Assembly: GCF_900110955.1 (NCBI RefSeq)
Contig: NZ_FOFR01000032.1
Location: forward strand, 21,155 to 85,154
DNA: 64,000 nt
Direction: 5' to 3'
From: Lentzea xinjiangensis
GTDB lineage: Bacteria; Actinomycetota; Actinomycetes; Mycobacteriales; Pseudonocardiaceae
In this document: positions 8,647-16,966 of the stretch, in pieces
Layout of the letters: every line of letters begins with the position of its first letter
Position numbering within the stretch: position 1 is the first letter of the stretch
The notes under the pieces: generated by a model
What the model was told of the DNA's origin: nothing
Database searches by the model: none
The model's input: only the letters and a program-made list of their open reading frames with translations
Program-made: the position numbers and the translations under genes

Positions 8647-9449
8647 AACACCGTCACGGGCACCGCCGGGGCGAAACCCGAGTCGAGCAGGCGCGAGGCG
8701 GTCCAGTGCACGCCCTCCACCTCGTACCCCGCGGCCTGCAACGCATCACGGGCGGGCACGATCTCGTCGACCCGTTCCGTCGCGACCACGACGCGCCGGG
8801 CGGACACCGCCGCGCACGCCTTGACCTCGCGCAGCTCACCGCGGCCGACGAACACCGCGTCGGGCCGCGGCAAGGCCGCCGTGTCCAGCTCGGCCTCCTC
8901 GACGCGGACGTCGACGCCGTGGGCGGACGCGTTCGCGATGATCCGCACGCACTGCACGGGGTCGGGCTCCACGGCGAGCACCGCGGCGCCCAGCCGCGCG
9001 CACTCCACCCCCACCGCGCCGGACCCGGCCAGCACGTCCCACACCAGCACGCCGGGACGCGGGGCGAGCCGGGCCAGCACGAACGCGCGGACCTCGGCGC
9101 CGAGCACGTGCGAACGGCTCGCGAAGGCGTCGTCCGGCAGCGCCCAGCCGTCGGCCGACCGGAGGAACTCGGTGTCCGCCAGGGACAACACCGCGTCCGG
9201 CGACGTCCAGCGGCGGGTCACCGCGTCACGCGGGTCCACAGTGGTCAGCTCGCCGCCGTCCGACACCACGAGCGTGCGGCGCCAGCCGGCGAGACCCGCG
9301 CCGATCTCGGCGGGACCGATGCCCTCGGCCAGCTCGACGATCACGGCGGAGCCGGCGCGGCACGCGTTCAGCGCGGGACGCAGGCCGTCCGCGGCGTCGA
9401 CGACCTCGACGGGACGGCCCGCCGCCGCGCGCAGCTCCTCGAGTGCCAT
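8628..9449 (-). CDS. cobL: CobL-like precorrin-6Y methyltransferase/decarboxylase, CbiE half truncated
   Basis: The C-terminal ~170 residues are a CbiT-type SAM methyltransferase: ALPDDAFASRSHVLGAEVRAF, then the SAM loop VLVWDVLAGSGAVGVECARLG and AVEPDPVQ. CbiT methylates C15 and decarboxylates C12 of precorrin-6B. The first ~100 residues resemble only the back half of CbiE (C5-methyltransferase); the N-terminal glycine-rich SAM motif is missing. Family CobL is about 400 residues against 273 here. ATG at 9449 overlaps the cobM stop by one base, so no longer start is available in this frame. Confidence 0.8.
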   Translation of the reverse strand: MALEELRAAAGRPVEVVDAADGLRPALNACRAGSAVIVELAEGIGPAEIGAGLAGWRRTLVVSDGGELTTVDPRDAVTRRWTSPDAVLSLADTEFLRSADGWALPDDAFASRSHVLGAEVRAFVLARLAPRPGVLVWDVLAGSGAVGVECARLGAAVLAVEPDPVQCVRIIANASAHGVDVRVEEAELDTAALPRPDAVFVGRGELREVKACAAVSARRVVVATERVDEIVPARDALQAAGYEVEGVHWTASRLLDSGFAPAVPVTVLWGTKK

Positions 9450-10504
9450 CAGTTGCCGGCGGTGCGCTTGGGCTTACGGGCGGCGGGCTTCTTCTTGGCC
9501 GAGGTGGAGGCGCGCACCGTCGGCGGCTTCGCCTTCTCCGCGGCGACGACGGTCAGCTTCGGCTTGGGCGCGGACTCCTCGGCCGGCTTGCGCACCGACT
9601 GCTGTATTTCCTCGACCGCGGTCCACGCCGGGTTCGGCTCGCCCGCGGGCGCGGGAGCCGGGGCGGATGCCGGGACGACCGGGGCGGGCGCGGGGATCGG
9701 CTCGTCGGCCCGCGTCGCGATGCGCGAGGCGGCACGGCGCGACCAGCGGGTGGGACGGGCGGCGCGGATCGGTTCGTCGACCGACGTGGTGGCCGAGGTC
9801 GAGACGCGGCGCGTGGGCGGCTTCACCGCGGTGCCGACCAGAAACAGGGTCGGGCGGTACAGCTTGTGCTGCTTCACCACCGACTCCAGCTCGCCGACCG
9901 TGGTGTGCACGACCAGTTCGTCGGCCTGGCTCACCTTGTACGCCACGACGACCGGGGTCTCGGCCGGGTAGCCGCCCTCCAGCAGCTTCTCGACGAACTG
10001 CCCGGTGCGCGCACCGGAGACCGTGGCGGCCATCGTGGTCTGCAACGCGGCGTACTCGCGGACGAGCTCGCTGCTCTCCGGCGAGATCAGCACGGCGGAC
10101 GACGCCTCGGTCGCCGTGATCTCCCGGCCGATCCTGGCCGCGGCGGCGGCCACGACCGACACACCGGGCACCACCTCGACCTCGAGGCCCAGGCGCACGC
10201 ACAGGTCGTGCTGCTCCTGCACACCACCGCCGGTCGCGGCGTCGCCCGCGTGCAGGCGCACGACCACCTGCCGCGAGGCGGCGGCACGGCGGTACAGGTC
10301 CGCGATCTCCTCGGCGCTCACGCGCGAGAAGTCGACCAGCTCGGCGTCGGGGCGGGCGTGCTCGCGAACGCACTCGACGTCCACCGCGCTGGGAGCCCAG
10401 ACCACCACGTCGGCTTCCGCGATGCGGCGGGCGCCGCGGAGGGTGATGAGGTCGGCGGCACCGGGACCGGCGCCGACGAAGGAGACCCGACCGGTCGTCG
10501 TCAC
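9449..10504 (-). CDS. cobM: Precorrin-4 C11-methyltransferase with long low-complexity tail
   Basis: Residues 1 to ~228 are a complete CobM: GRVSFVGAGPGAADLITLRG, VVVRLHAGDAATGGGVQEQ, VEVVPGVSVVAAAAARIG and the closing YRPTLFLVG. The ~120-residue extension after this is Ala/Pro/Lys-rich, contains the repeated phrase VSTSATTSVDEPI / VRASTSAKKK and ends KKKPAARKPKRTAGN. It looks disordered and basic, and is unusual for this enzyme. The gene lies 30 nt after cobB and is coupled to cobL by a one-base overlap. Confidence 0.88.
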   Translation of the reverse strand: MTTTGRVSFVGAGPGAADLITLRGARRIAEADVVVWAPSAVDVECVREHARPDAELVDFSRVSAEEIADLYRRAAASRQVVVRLHAGDAATGGGVQEQHDLCVRLGLEVEVVPGVSVVAAAAARIGREITATEASSAVLISPESSELVREYAALQTTMAATVSGARTGQFVEKLLEGGYPAETPVVVAYKVSQADELVVHTTVGELESVVKQHKLYRPTLFLVGTAVKPPTRRVSTSATTSVDEPIRAARPTRWSRRAASRIATRADEPIPAPAPVVPASAPAPAPAGEPNPAWTAVEEIQQSVRKPAEESAPKPKLTVVAAEKAKPPTVRASTSAKKKPAARKPKRTAGN

Positions 10505-10534
10505 GACAGCTCCACAGGGGTTTCGGCGAGAGGC

Positions 10535-11908
10535 TTAAGCGAAGACCGTACCGCTTGCCGCTCCGGCCACGAACGGGTGGCAGGCCCGCACGAAACGGGC
10601 CACCGCCTCGGGATCACCGGCCGGGTGCGTGTGCAGGTAGGACGCGTGCACGCCGCCCGCCACGAAGCCCTCGGCGACCGGTCGCGAGTCGACCCCGCGC
10701 CAGTGCCAGGCCGGCGGGGCCGAGTGCGGTGTGGACAGCCGGGTCCGGTGGAACTCGTGGCCGGTCACGCGGCTGCCCGCCGGGTGCAGCGACGAGCTCG
10801 CCGACGCGACCGCGTCGCGGTAGCCCAAGGTCAGCTTCGGCGTCATGAACCCCTCGGCGTCGAGCACCCCGCACATCGGGTGCCCGTCGAGCGAGCGCGC
10901 GAGGTACAGCAGCCCGCCGCACTCCGCGTGGACGGGCGCGCCCGACCGGGCGAACCGGGCCACGGCGGCGCGCAGCCCCGCGTTGGCCGACAGCGCTTCC
11001 GCGTGCTGCTCGGGGAACCCGCCCGGCAGCACCAGGCCGGCGGTGCCTTCTGGGAGCTCCTCGTCGTGGAGCGGGTCGACGACGGCCACGGCCGCGCCCG
11101 CCGCCAGGAGCACCTCGACGTGCTCGGCGTAGCCGAACGTGAACGCCGCTCCCCCCGCCACCGCGACCAGCGGTTCGCCGCTGACCGGCTCGACCTGCGG
11201 CTCCCACGCGGCGACCGCCATCGCGGGCACGGAAGCGAGCCTGCGCACCGCGTCGAGGTCGACGTGCCGCGCCACGGCGGCGGCGATGGCGTCCACGGCG
11301 GCGACGGCCTCCTGCCCGTGCTCCACCGCCGTCACGAGCCCCAGGTGCCGCGAGGGCAGCGAGAACTGCGGATCGCGCGGCAGCACGCCGAGGACGTCGA
11401 GGCCGACCTCGTCGCAGGCGGAGCGCAGGACCTGCTCGTGGCGCTGCGACCCGACCTGGTTGAGGATCACGCCGCCGAGCCGGACCGTCGGGTCGTAGCC
11501 GCGGAACCCGTGCAGCAGCGCGGCGAGCGACCGGCTCTGCCCGCGCGCGTCCACGACGAACAGCACCGGCGCGTTGAGCAGCTTGGCGACGTGCGCGGTC
11601 GAGCCGACGCCCGCGGTGTCGACCCGGCCGTCGAACAGGCCCATCACGCCCTCGACCACGGCGATGTCGCAGCCCCTGGCGCCGTGCGCGAAGAGGCCGG
11701 GGACCCGGTGCTCGCCCACCATGACGGGGTCGAGGTTGCGGCCGGGCCGGCCGGTGGCGAGCGAGTGGTAGCCGGGGTCGATGTAGTCGGGTCCCACCTT
11801 GAACGGCGCGACCCGTGACCCCGCCCGGCGCAGCGCGGCCATCAGTCCTGTCGCGACCGTGGTCTTGCCGCTGCCCGACGCCGGCGCCGCGACGACCAGC
11901 CGGTTCAC
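10535..11908 (-). CDS. cobB: Cobyrinic acid a,c-diamide synthase
   Basis: GTG at 11908 gives VNRLVVAAPASGSGKTTVATGLM, the P-loop of the CobB/CbiA family, followed by the substrate signature FKVGPDYIDPGYH. The C-terminal class-I glutamine amidotransferase domain shows the nucleophile in VHAECGGLLYLA and the late His in GGVHASYLHTH. The 457-residue length is normal. It amidates the a and c side chains of the corrin ring using Gln and ATP. It overlaps the cobO stop by 4 nt (GTGA), indicating coupled translation. Confidence 0.95.
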   Translation of the reverse strand: MNRLVVAAPASGSGKTTVATGLMAALRRAGSRVAPFKVGPDYIDPGYHSLATGRPGRNLDPVMVGEHRVPGLFAHGARGCDIAVVEGVMGLFDGRVDTAGVGSTAHVAKLLNAPVLFVVDARGQSRSLAALLHGFRGYDPTVRLGGVILNQVGSQRHEQVLRSACDEVGLDVLGVLPRDPQFSLPSRHLGLVTAVEHGQEAVAAVDAIAAAVARHVDLDAVRRLASVPAMAVAAWEPQVEPVSGEPLVAVAGGAAFTFGYAEHVEVLLAAGAAVAVVDPLHDEELPEGTAGLVLPGGFPEQHAEALSANAGLRAAVARFARSGAPVHAECGGLLYLARSLDGHPMCGVLDAEGFMTPKLTLGYRDAVASASSSLHPAGSRVTGHEFHRTRLSTPHSAPPAWHWRGVDSRPVAEGFVAGGVHASYLHTHPAGDPEAVARFVRACHPFVAGAASGTVFA

Positions 11909-12519
11909 CACTCGATCCCCCGCTGGCCCTTCTGCCCGGCGTCCATCGGGTGCTTGACCTTGGTCATCTCCACCACGAGGTCCGCGGCGTCGACCAGCTT
12001 CTGCGGCGCGTACCGGCCGGTGATCACGACGTGCTGGTGCCCCGGCCTGGTGACCAGCGCCTCCACCACCTCGTCGACGTCGATCCAGCCCCAGTGCAGG
12101 GGGTAGGTGAACTCGTCGAGCACGTAGAAGCCGTGGCGTTCGGACCGCAGCCGCCGCGCGATCTCCTGCCAGCCCTCGAGCGCGGCGGCGGCGTGGTCGG
12201 ACTCGGTGCCCTGCTTGCGCGACCAGGACCAGCCCTCGCCCATCTTGTGCCACTCGACGGCGCCGCCCTCGCCGGTCTGGTCGTGCAGGCGGCCGAGCGC
12301 CTTGAACGCGGTCTCCTCGCCCACCTTCCACTTGGCGGACTTCACGAACTGGAACACGCCGATGTCCCAGCCCTGGTTCCAGCCGCGCAGCGCCATGCCG
12401 AACGCCGCCGTCGACTTCCCCTTCATCTCACCGGTGTGCAGCATCAGCAGCGGCCGGTTGCGGCGCTGCCGGGTGGTCAGGCCGTCCTTCGGCACCGCGG
12501 TGGGTTGTCCTTGAGGCAC
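11905..12519 (-). CDS. cobO: Cob(I)yrinic acid a,c-diamide adenosyltransferase
   Basis: The 204-residue protein has the BtuR/CobA-type P-loop LHTGEMKGKSTAAFGMALR, then VGVFQFVKSAKWKVGEE-like segments and the conserved YVLDEFTYPLHWGWID. It attaches the 5'-deoxyadenosyl group to cobalt. Start GTG at 12519 has an excellent AAGGAGAT Shine-Dalgarno 5 nt upstream. It lies 10 nt after the chelatase gene and overlaps cobB. Confidence 0.95.
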   Translation of the reverse strand: MPQGQPTAVPKDGLTTRQRRNRPLLMLHTGEMKGKSTAAFGMALRGWNQGWDIGVFQFVKSAKWKVGEETAFKALGRLHDQTGEGGAVEWHKMGEGWSWSRKQGTESDHAAAALEGWQEIARRLRSERHGFYVLDEFTYPLHWGWIDVDEVVEALVTRPGHQHVVITGRYAPQKLVDAADLVVEMTKVKHPMDAGQKGQRGIEW

Positions 12520-12529
12520 GGTGATCTCC

Positions 12530-14467
12530 TTACGCGGCCCGGACGACGCCGGCGAGGTGGTCGGCGGACAGCTCTTCCAGGCGGACGCACGCGCCCCGCA
12601 GCGCGTCGGCGACCTTCTGCGCGAGGCCGAGCCGGACGTGGCCCTGCTCGCAGTCCACGACCACGACGGCGGTCTGCGCGAGCAGGCCCGCCGCCTTGAT
12701 CGCGTCCGCGGCCGGGTCGCCGCCGAGACCGGACGAGGTGGCACGGCCGTCGGTCAGCAGCACGACGAGCGGGCGCTTGCGCGGATCGCGCAGGTGCTCG
12801 ACCTCCAGCACGCGGTGGGCTTTCAGCAGGCCGTCCGCGAGCGGCGTCCTGCCTCCGGTGCGCATCTTCCTGAGCCGGGCCGCCGCCGCGTCGACGGACG
12901 TCGTCGGTGGCAGCGCGACCTCGGCCTGGCTGCCGCGGAACGTCACCACGCCGACCTTGTCCCTGCGCTGGTAGGCGTCGCGCAGCAGCGAGATCACCGC
13001 GCCGCTGACCGCCGACATGCGCTGGCGCGCCGCCATCGAGCCGGAGGCGTCGACGACGAACAGGACGAGGTTCGACTCCTTGCCCTCCCGGACCGCCCTG
13101 CGGAGGTCCGTTCCGGTCAGCACGAGCCCCGGCCCGGTGCGGCCCCGCGCGGCCTGGTGCGGCGCCGCGGTCGTCAGGGTGTCGACCAGGTGCAGACCGG
13201 TTCCGTCCACGGTGGACGACCGCACGACCCGGCCGGTGCGGGCACGGGCCCTGGACCGCTTGCCGGGCGCGCCCTCCCCGACGCCGGGGACCTCCATCAG
13301 CCGCGCCTTGAACGCGGGCGCGGGCTCGGGAGCGGGCCGGTCCTGGGGCGCGTTCCCGTTGCCGGCCGGGCCTTCCTGCGGTTCGGGCAGGTCGCCGCCG
13401 CCCGGACCGTCGTCCGGACCGCCGTCCGGTCCGTCGTCATCCGGACCGTCGTCCGGTCCGTCCGGTTCCTGCGCGTGCTCGGCCGCCTGGCGCATCGCGT
13501 CCTCGAGCTGCTGCTCCTCGATGCCCGGCTCGTCGAACGGGTCGCGGCGGCGCCGGTGCGGCAGCGCGAGCCGGACCGCGACCTCGACGTCGGACTCCTC
13601 GACGCTCTCGGCGCCGCGCCACGCCGCGTGCGCGGTCGCGGTACGGGCCACGACGAGGTCCGCGCGCATGCCGTCGACCTCGAAAGCCGCGCAGACAGCG
13701 GCGATGCGGCGCAACTCGGAGTCCGGGAGGGACACCCGGGACAGGTTCGCGCGCGCGTTGGTGATCTGCTGCTTGAGCCGCGCGTCCTCGTCGGCCCACC
13801 GACCGGCGAACGTCGCCGGGGCGGCCTCGTAGGCGAGCCGGCGGCGGATCACCTCGGTGCGCACGCCCACGTCCCGCGCCGCCTTCACCGACACGGTCAG
13901 CCCGAACCGGTCGAGGAGCTGCGGCCGCAGCTCGCCCTCCTCCGGGTTCATGGTGCCGACCAGCAGGAACTGGGCGGCGTGCGAGATCGAGACGCCCTCG
14001 CGCTCGACGTGCGCGCGGCCCATCGCGGCGGCGTCGAGCAGCAGGTCGACGAGGTGGTCGTGCAGCAGGTTGACCTCGTCGACGTAGAGCACGCCGCGGT
14101 GCGCCGCGGCGAGCAGTCCCGGCTGGAACGCCCGGACGCCCTCGGTCAGCGCCTTCTCCAGGTCGAGGGACCCGACCAGCCGGTCCTCGGTGGCGCCGAC
14201 GGGCAGCTCGACGAGCTTGGCCGGACGCCGCTGCACACCCTCGTGCGGCGCGTCGGGGCAGTCGGTCGTGCCGGGCACGCAGCCGAACCGGCAGTCCCGC
14301 GAGACGTCCAGCTCGGGGAGCAGCGCGGCGAGGGCGCGCACGATCGTCGACTTCGCGGTCCCCTTCTCCCCGCGGACGAGAACGCCGCCGATGCCGGGGT
14401 GCACGGCGTTCAGCAGAAGGGCCAGCCGGAGGTCGTCGTGTCCGACGACAGCCGAAAAGGGGAACAT
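12530..14467 (-). CDS. Magnesium/cobalt chelatase ChlI-ChlD-type fused subunit
   Basis: A 645-residue AAA+ plus von Willebrand fusion. The N-terminal ATPase has Walker A GEKGTAKST, Walker B GVLYVDEVNLL and the ChlI-type GTMNPEEGELRPQLLDRFGL. A Pro/Gly/Asp-rich linker (~residues 330-410, with GPDDGPDDD-like repeats) leads to a VWA domain with the MIDAS motif VVDASGSMAARQRM. It presumably energises cobalt insertion together with a CobN-like large subunit, which is not in this window. ATG at 14467 is the first gene after the cobalamin riboswitch. It matches the Rv2850c position in mycobacteria. Confidence 0.9.
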   Translation of the reverse strand: MFPFSAVVGHDDLRLALLLNAVHPGIGGVLVRGEKGTAKSTIVRALAALLPELDVSRDCRFGCVPGTTDCPDAPHEGVQRRPAKLVELPVGATEDRLVGSLDLEKALTEGVRAFQPGLLAAAHRGVLYVDEVNLLHDHLVDLLLDAAAMGRAHVEREGVSISHAAQFLLVGTMNPEEGELRPQLLDRFGLTVSVKAARDVGVRTEVIRRRLAYEAAPATFAGRWADEDARLKQQITNARANLSRVSLPDSELRRIAAVCAAFEVDGMRADLVVARTATAHAAWRGAESVEESDVEVAVRLALPHRRRRDPFDEPGIEEQQLEDAMRQAAEHAQEPDGPDDGPDDDGPDGGPDDGPGGGDLPEPQEGPAGNGNAPQDRPAPEPAPAFKARLMEVPGVGEGAPGKRSRARARTGRVVRSSTVDGTGLHLVDTLTTAAPHQAARGRTGPGLVLTGTDLRRAVREGKESNLVLFVVDASGSMAARQRMSAVSGAVISLLRDAYQRRDKVGVVTFRGSQAEVALPPTTSVDAAAARLRKMRTGGRTPLADGLLKAHRVLEVEHLRDPRKRPLVVLLTDGRATSSGLGGDPAADAIKAAGLLAQTAVVVVDCEQGHVRLGLAQKVADALRGACVRLEELSADHLAGVVRAA

Positions 14468-14494
14468 GCTCGGTGAAGTCCTTCCTCGGGTGTC

Positions 14495-14680
14495 CACGCC
14501 CGTGGCCGGTCGAATAAGAGGGGGACGAGTTCCTGACTCCCTGGCCGGCTGCTCCAACACAGCCCGACCGGTCACAGTCGCGGGACGGCGCCGGATTCGC
14601 ACCGGCTTCCTCGCGCTCCCCTCACAGCCCCGGCATCGTCGCACCTCGCACCCGCCGGTCCAACAGCCAGGTGAGCGACG
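14495..14680 (-). ncRNA. Cobalamin (AdoCbl) riboswitch
   Basis: On the minus strand the leader of the chelatase operon contains the conserved core GGTGCGAATCC (14603-14593), then CCCGCGACTGT (14584-14574), and the B12 box GAGTCAGGAACTC (14539-14527). A GC hairpin (CCACGGGCGTGG) follows near 14495. These elements occur in the expected order and spacing. The 365-nt gap 14468-14832 holds no other gene; the part above ~14690 shows nothing clear. Known members repress downstream genes when adenosylcobalamin binds. Outer boundaries are approximate. Confidence 0.9.
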
Positions 14681-14832
14681 TCGCGTTCTCGGTGCGGTGA
14701 TCACCGGGCCGCCGAGGTCCGCCGCTGTGGGGAGCAGGTCCCGGGAGATCGCCGGCGAGCCCGCGGAACAGGTGCCGGTCCGGGCAGCTCCCCGTGGGCG
14801 GACGAGCCCCGCACCTCGCCGAGGACCGGCGC

Positions 14833-15813
14833 TCAGCCCAGCGCGGCGCGCAGCTCCGCCCAGGCGGCGCTCACCTCGTCCGCGGTCCACCCCAGCGCGG
14901 GCTCCGCGACCGTGACCTCGGTCTTGGCCAGCGGGCCGTCCTGCCAGAACGAGCCGAGGAACTCCCCGCTCAGCTCGGTCAGCCGCGCCGGGTCGCCGGG
15001 CAGGTGCAGCGCGAACTGGTGGGTGTGCGGCTCCGGCAGGTCCATCGCGGCGGCGACCACCTTGGCGTGCTCGACGTAGGTGCCCAGCCGGGGCAGCACG
15101 GTGTCCAGGCCGTGCAGCGCGGACAGCGCCGCGGGCCACTGCTGGAACAGCATGCCGCCGTACCGGTGCCGCCAGACCCGGGCCTGCTCGACGAAGTCCT
15201 CGCTGCCGGCGAGCGCCGCGCCGGAGATGCCCTCCAGCGACTTGTAGAACGAGACGTACACCGAGTCGAACAGCCCGGCGATCTCGGCCAGCGGTTTGCC
15301 CAGGCCCACCGTGCTCTCCCACAGCCGCGCGCCGTCGAGGTGCACGACCGCGTCCCGCTCACGCGCCAGGTCGACCACGGCCGTGAGCTCGTCCCACGTC
15401 GGCAGGACGAACCCCGCCTCCCGGTCCGGCACCTCCACCAGCAGCGTCCCGAACGGCTCCGGGCAGGTGCCCACCTCGTCGTCGCGCACCTTGACCGGAC
15501 GCAGGCCGGACAGCACGGTCAGCGCGTCGTCCTCGTGGTGCAGCGGGTGCGCCCGCGGGTGCATCGCCACGATCGGGTTGTGCGTGCGGTCGGCCCAGCA
15601 CCTCAGCGCGATCTGCTGCGCCATCGTCCCCGTCGGCACGAACAACGCGGCCTCGGTGCCCAGCAGCCGCGCCACGCGGTTCTCCAGCACGGCCACCGGA
15701 CCGCCGTCGCCGTAGCGGTCGGGGTCGACGTCCGGCACGGGGCCGAGCATCTCCAGCAGCGACTTCTTGCGGACTCCGGAAAGCTGGCGGTTCATCACCA
15801 CCGCATCAAACAC
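14833..15813 (-). CDS. Threonine-aldolase-like PLP enzyme (beta-eliminating lyase fold)
   Basis: A 326-residue aspartate-aminotransferase-fold protein. The PLP lysine lies in VYVSFYKSLEGISGAALAG, the Asp contacting the pyridine nitrogen in VVHLDGARLWES, and the cofactor phosphate loop in PTGTMAQQIALR. This resembles low-specificity L-threonine aldolase (threonine/allo-threonine to glycine plus acetaldehyde), but the exact amino acid is not provable. The start could be ATG 15813 or ATG 15795 (MNRQLSGVRK); neither has a clear SD. It lies downstream of the P450 gene on the same strand (39 nt). Confidence 0.8.
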   Translation of the reverse strand: MFDAVVMNRQLSGVRKKSLLEMLGPVPDVDPDRYGDGGPVAVLENRVARLLGTEAALFVPTGTMAQQIALRCWADRTHNPIVAMHPRAHPLHHEDDALTVLSGLRPVKVRDDEVGTCPEPFGTLLVEVPDREAGFVLPTWDELTAVVDLARERDAVVHLDGARLWESTVGLGKPLAEIAGLFDSVYVSFYKSLEGISGAALAGSEDFVEQARVWRHRYGGMLFQQWPAALSALHGLDTVLPRLGTYVEHAKVVAAAMDLPEPHTHQFALHLPGDPARLTELSGEFLGSFWQDGPLAKTEVTVAEPALGWTADEVSAAWAELRAALG

Positions 15814-15852
15814 CGGCCGCGAGCGCCCCGGTGGACGAAATGGCGGACCGGC

Positions 15853-16938
15853 TCACCGCGCGACCCCGACGGACCGGGGCGCGCGGAACGACAGCAGGGT
15901 CAGCCACTCCGGTGGCGGGCCCACGAGGTGCAGCGAGGGCTCGTGCTCGGCCACGGTCCGCAGCGTCACGGCGGCCTCCAGCCGGGCCAGCCCCGCGCCG
16001 AGGCAGAAGTGCCGGCCGTACCCGAACGCGAGGTGCCGCGGGTCACTTTCCTCGCCGCTCAACAACAACACGAGCTCGGCACCCGCGGGAACGCGCACAC
16101 CGGACAGCACCACCTCGCGAGCGGTCAGCCGTCGCCACGTCACCACGGGCGTCTCGGTCCGCAGCGCGTCCTCCACGAACGACTCCGCCACACCGGGTTC
16201 GCCGAGCCGCGCCCACAGCGGGCGGTCCCGCAACGCCCGGCGCAGAGCCGCGGACAGCAACTGGGTCGTCGTCTCCTGCCCCGCGATCAGCAGGAAGTAG
16301 CACAGGCCGGCGGCGTCCTGCGCGGACACACCGGCGTCGGCGAGCGCGCAGAACAGCTCGCCGTCCCGCGCGTGGTAGCGCTTGACCAGCCATTGGTGGA
16401 AGTCGCCGACGTCGTCGACCAGCTCGAGCTGGCGCTCGCGGGAGATGTCGCCCCAGAAGAACTCGAGCGAGCCGGAGCTCCAGCGCTTCAGCGTCGGGAT
16501 GTCGACGTTCTCCAGGCCGAGCAGCTCCACCAGCACGACGGCCGGCAGGTCCCACGCCAGGCCGCTGACGAGATCGCCCCGGCTGAGATCCATGCCACCG
16601 AGGCGTTCCACCGCGAGCTCCCGGATGCGAGGCTCCGCGGCGGCGACACGCGCCGGCGTGAAGAACGACGCCACCAGTCGCCGCAGACCGGCGTGCGACG
16701 CGGAACCGTTGTTCGCGAGGGTCGGCGGCAGCGAGAAGCGGGCCCTCACCAGGGCGCGCAGCGCGGCGGGTGCGACCGGGGTGACCGCGGTCAGCGCGTT
16801 GTCGGGCAGGTACGTGACCGGGTCGGCCAGCACGGCGCGCACGTCGTCGTAGGCCGACACCACCCAGCGGCCGCCGACGAACTGCACCGGTGAGGTGAGC
16901 TCGGCGCGCGTGAAGGTGAACAGGTCCACGAGCGGCAC
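15853..16938 (-). CDS. Cytochrome P450
   Basis: It has the heme-ligand loop FGYGRHFCLGAGLARLEA (Cys near residue 310), the I-helix oxygen-activation motif LIAGQETTTQ and the K-helix ExxR in EDALRTETP. At 361 residues it is somewhat short for a bacterial class I P450 (usually ~400), with a compact N-terminus. GTG at 16938 faces the bioF start across 28 bp, so the two share a promoter region. Fatty-acyl cleavage (BioI-like) is a tempting role but unproven; electron-transfer partners are not adjacent. Confidence 0.9.
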   Translation of the reverse strand: MPLVDLFTFTRAELTSPVQFVGGRWVVSAYDDVRAVLADPVTYLPDNALTAVTPVAPAALRALVRARFSLPPTLANNGSASHAGLRRLVASFFTPARVAAAEPRIRELAVERLGGMDLSRGDLVSGLAWDLPAVVLVELLGLENVDIPTLKRWSSGSLEFFWGDISRERQLELVDDVGDFHQWLVKRYHARDGELFCALADAGVSAQDAAGLCYFLLIAGQETTTQLLSAALRRALRDRPLWARLGEPGVAESFVEDALRTETPVVTWRRLTAREVVLSGVRVPAGAELVLLLSGEESDPRHLAFGYGRHFCLGAGLARLEAAVTLRTVAEHEPSLHLVGPPPEWLTLLSFRAPRSVGVAR

Positions 16939-16966
16939 GCTAGTCGGCGGATGGGAGACTCACGCG

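Noticed and set aside
14593..14603. GGTGCGAATCC resembling a tRNA T-arm
   Set aside because: It lies in a region with all other cobalamin-riboswitch core elements in order, and no acceptor or anticodon stems of a tRNA are present.
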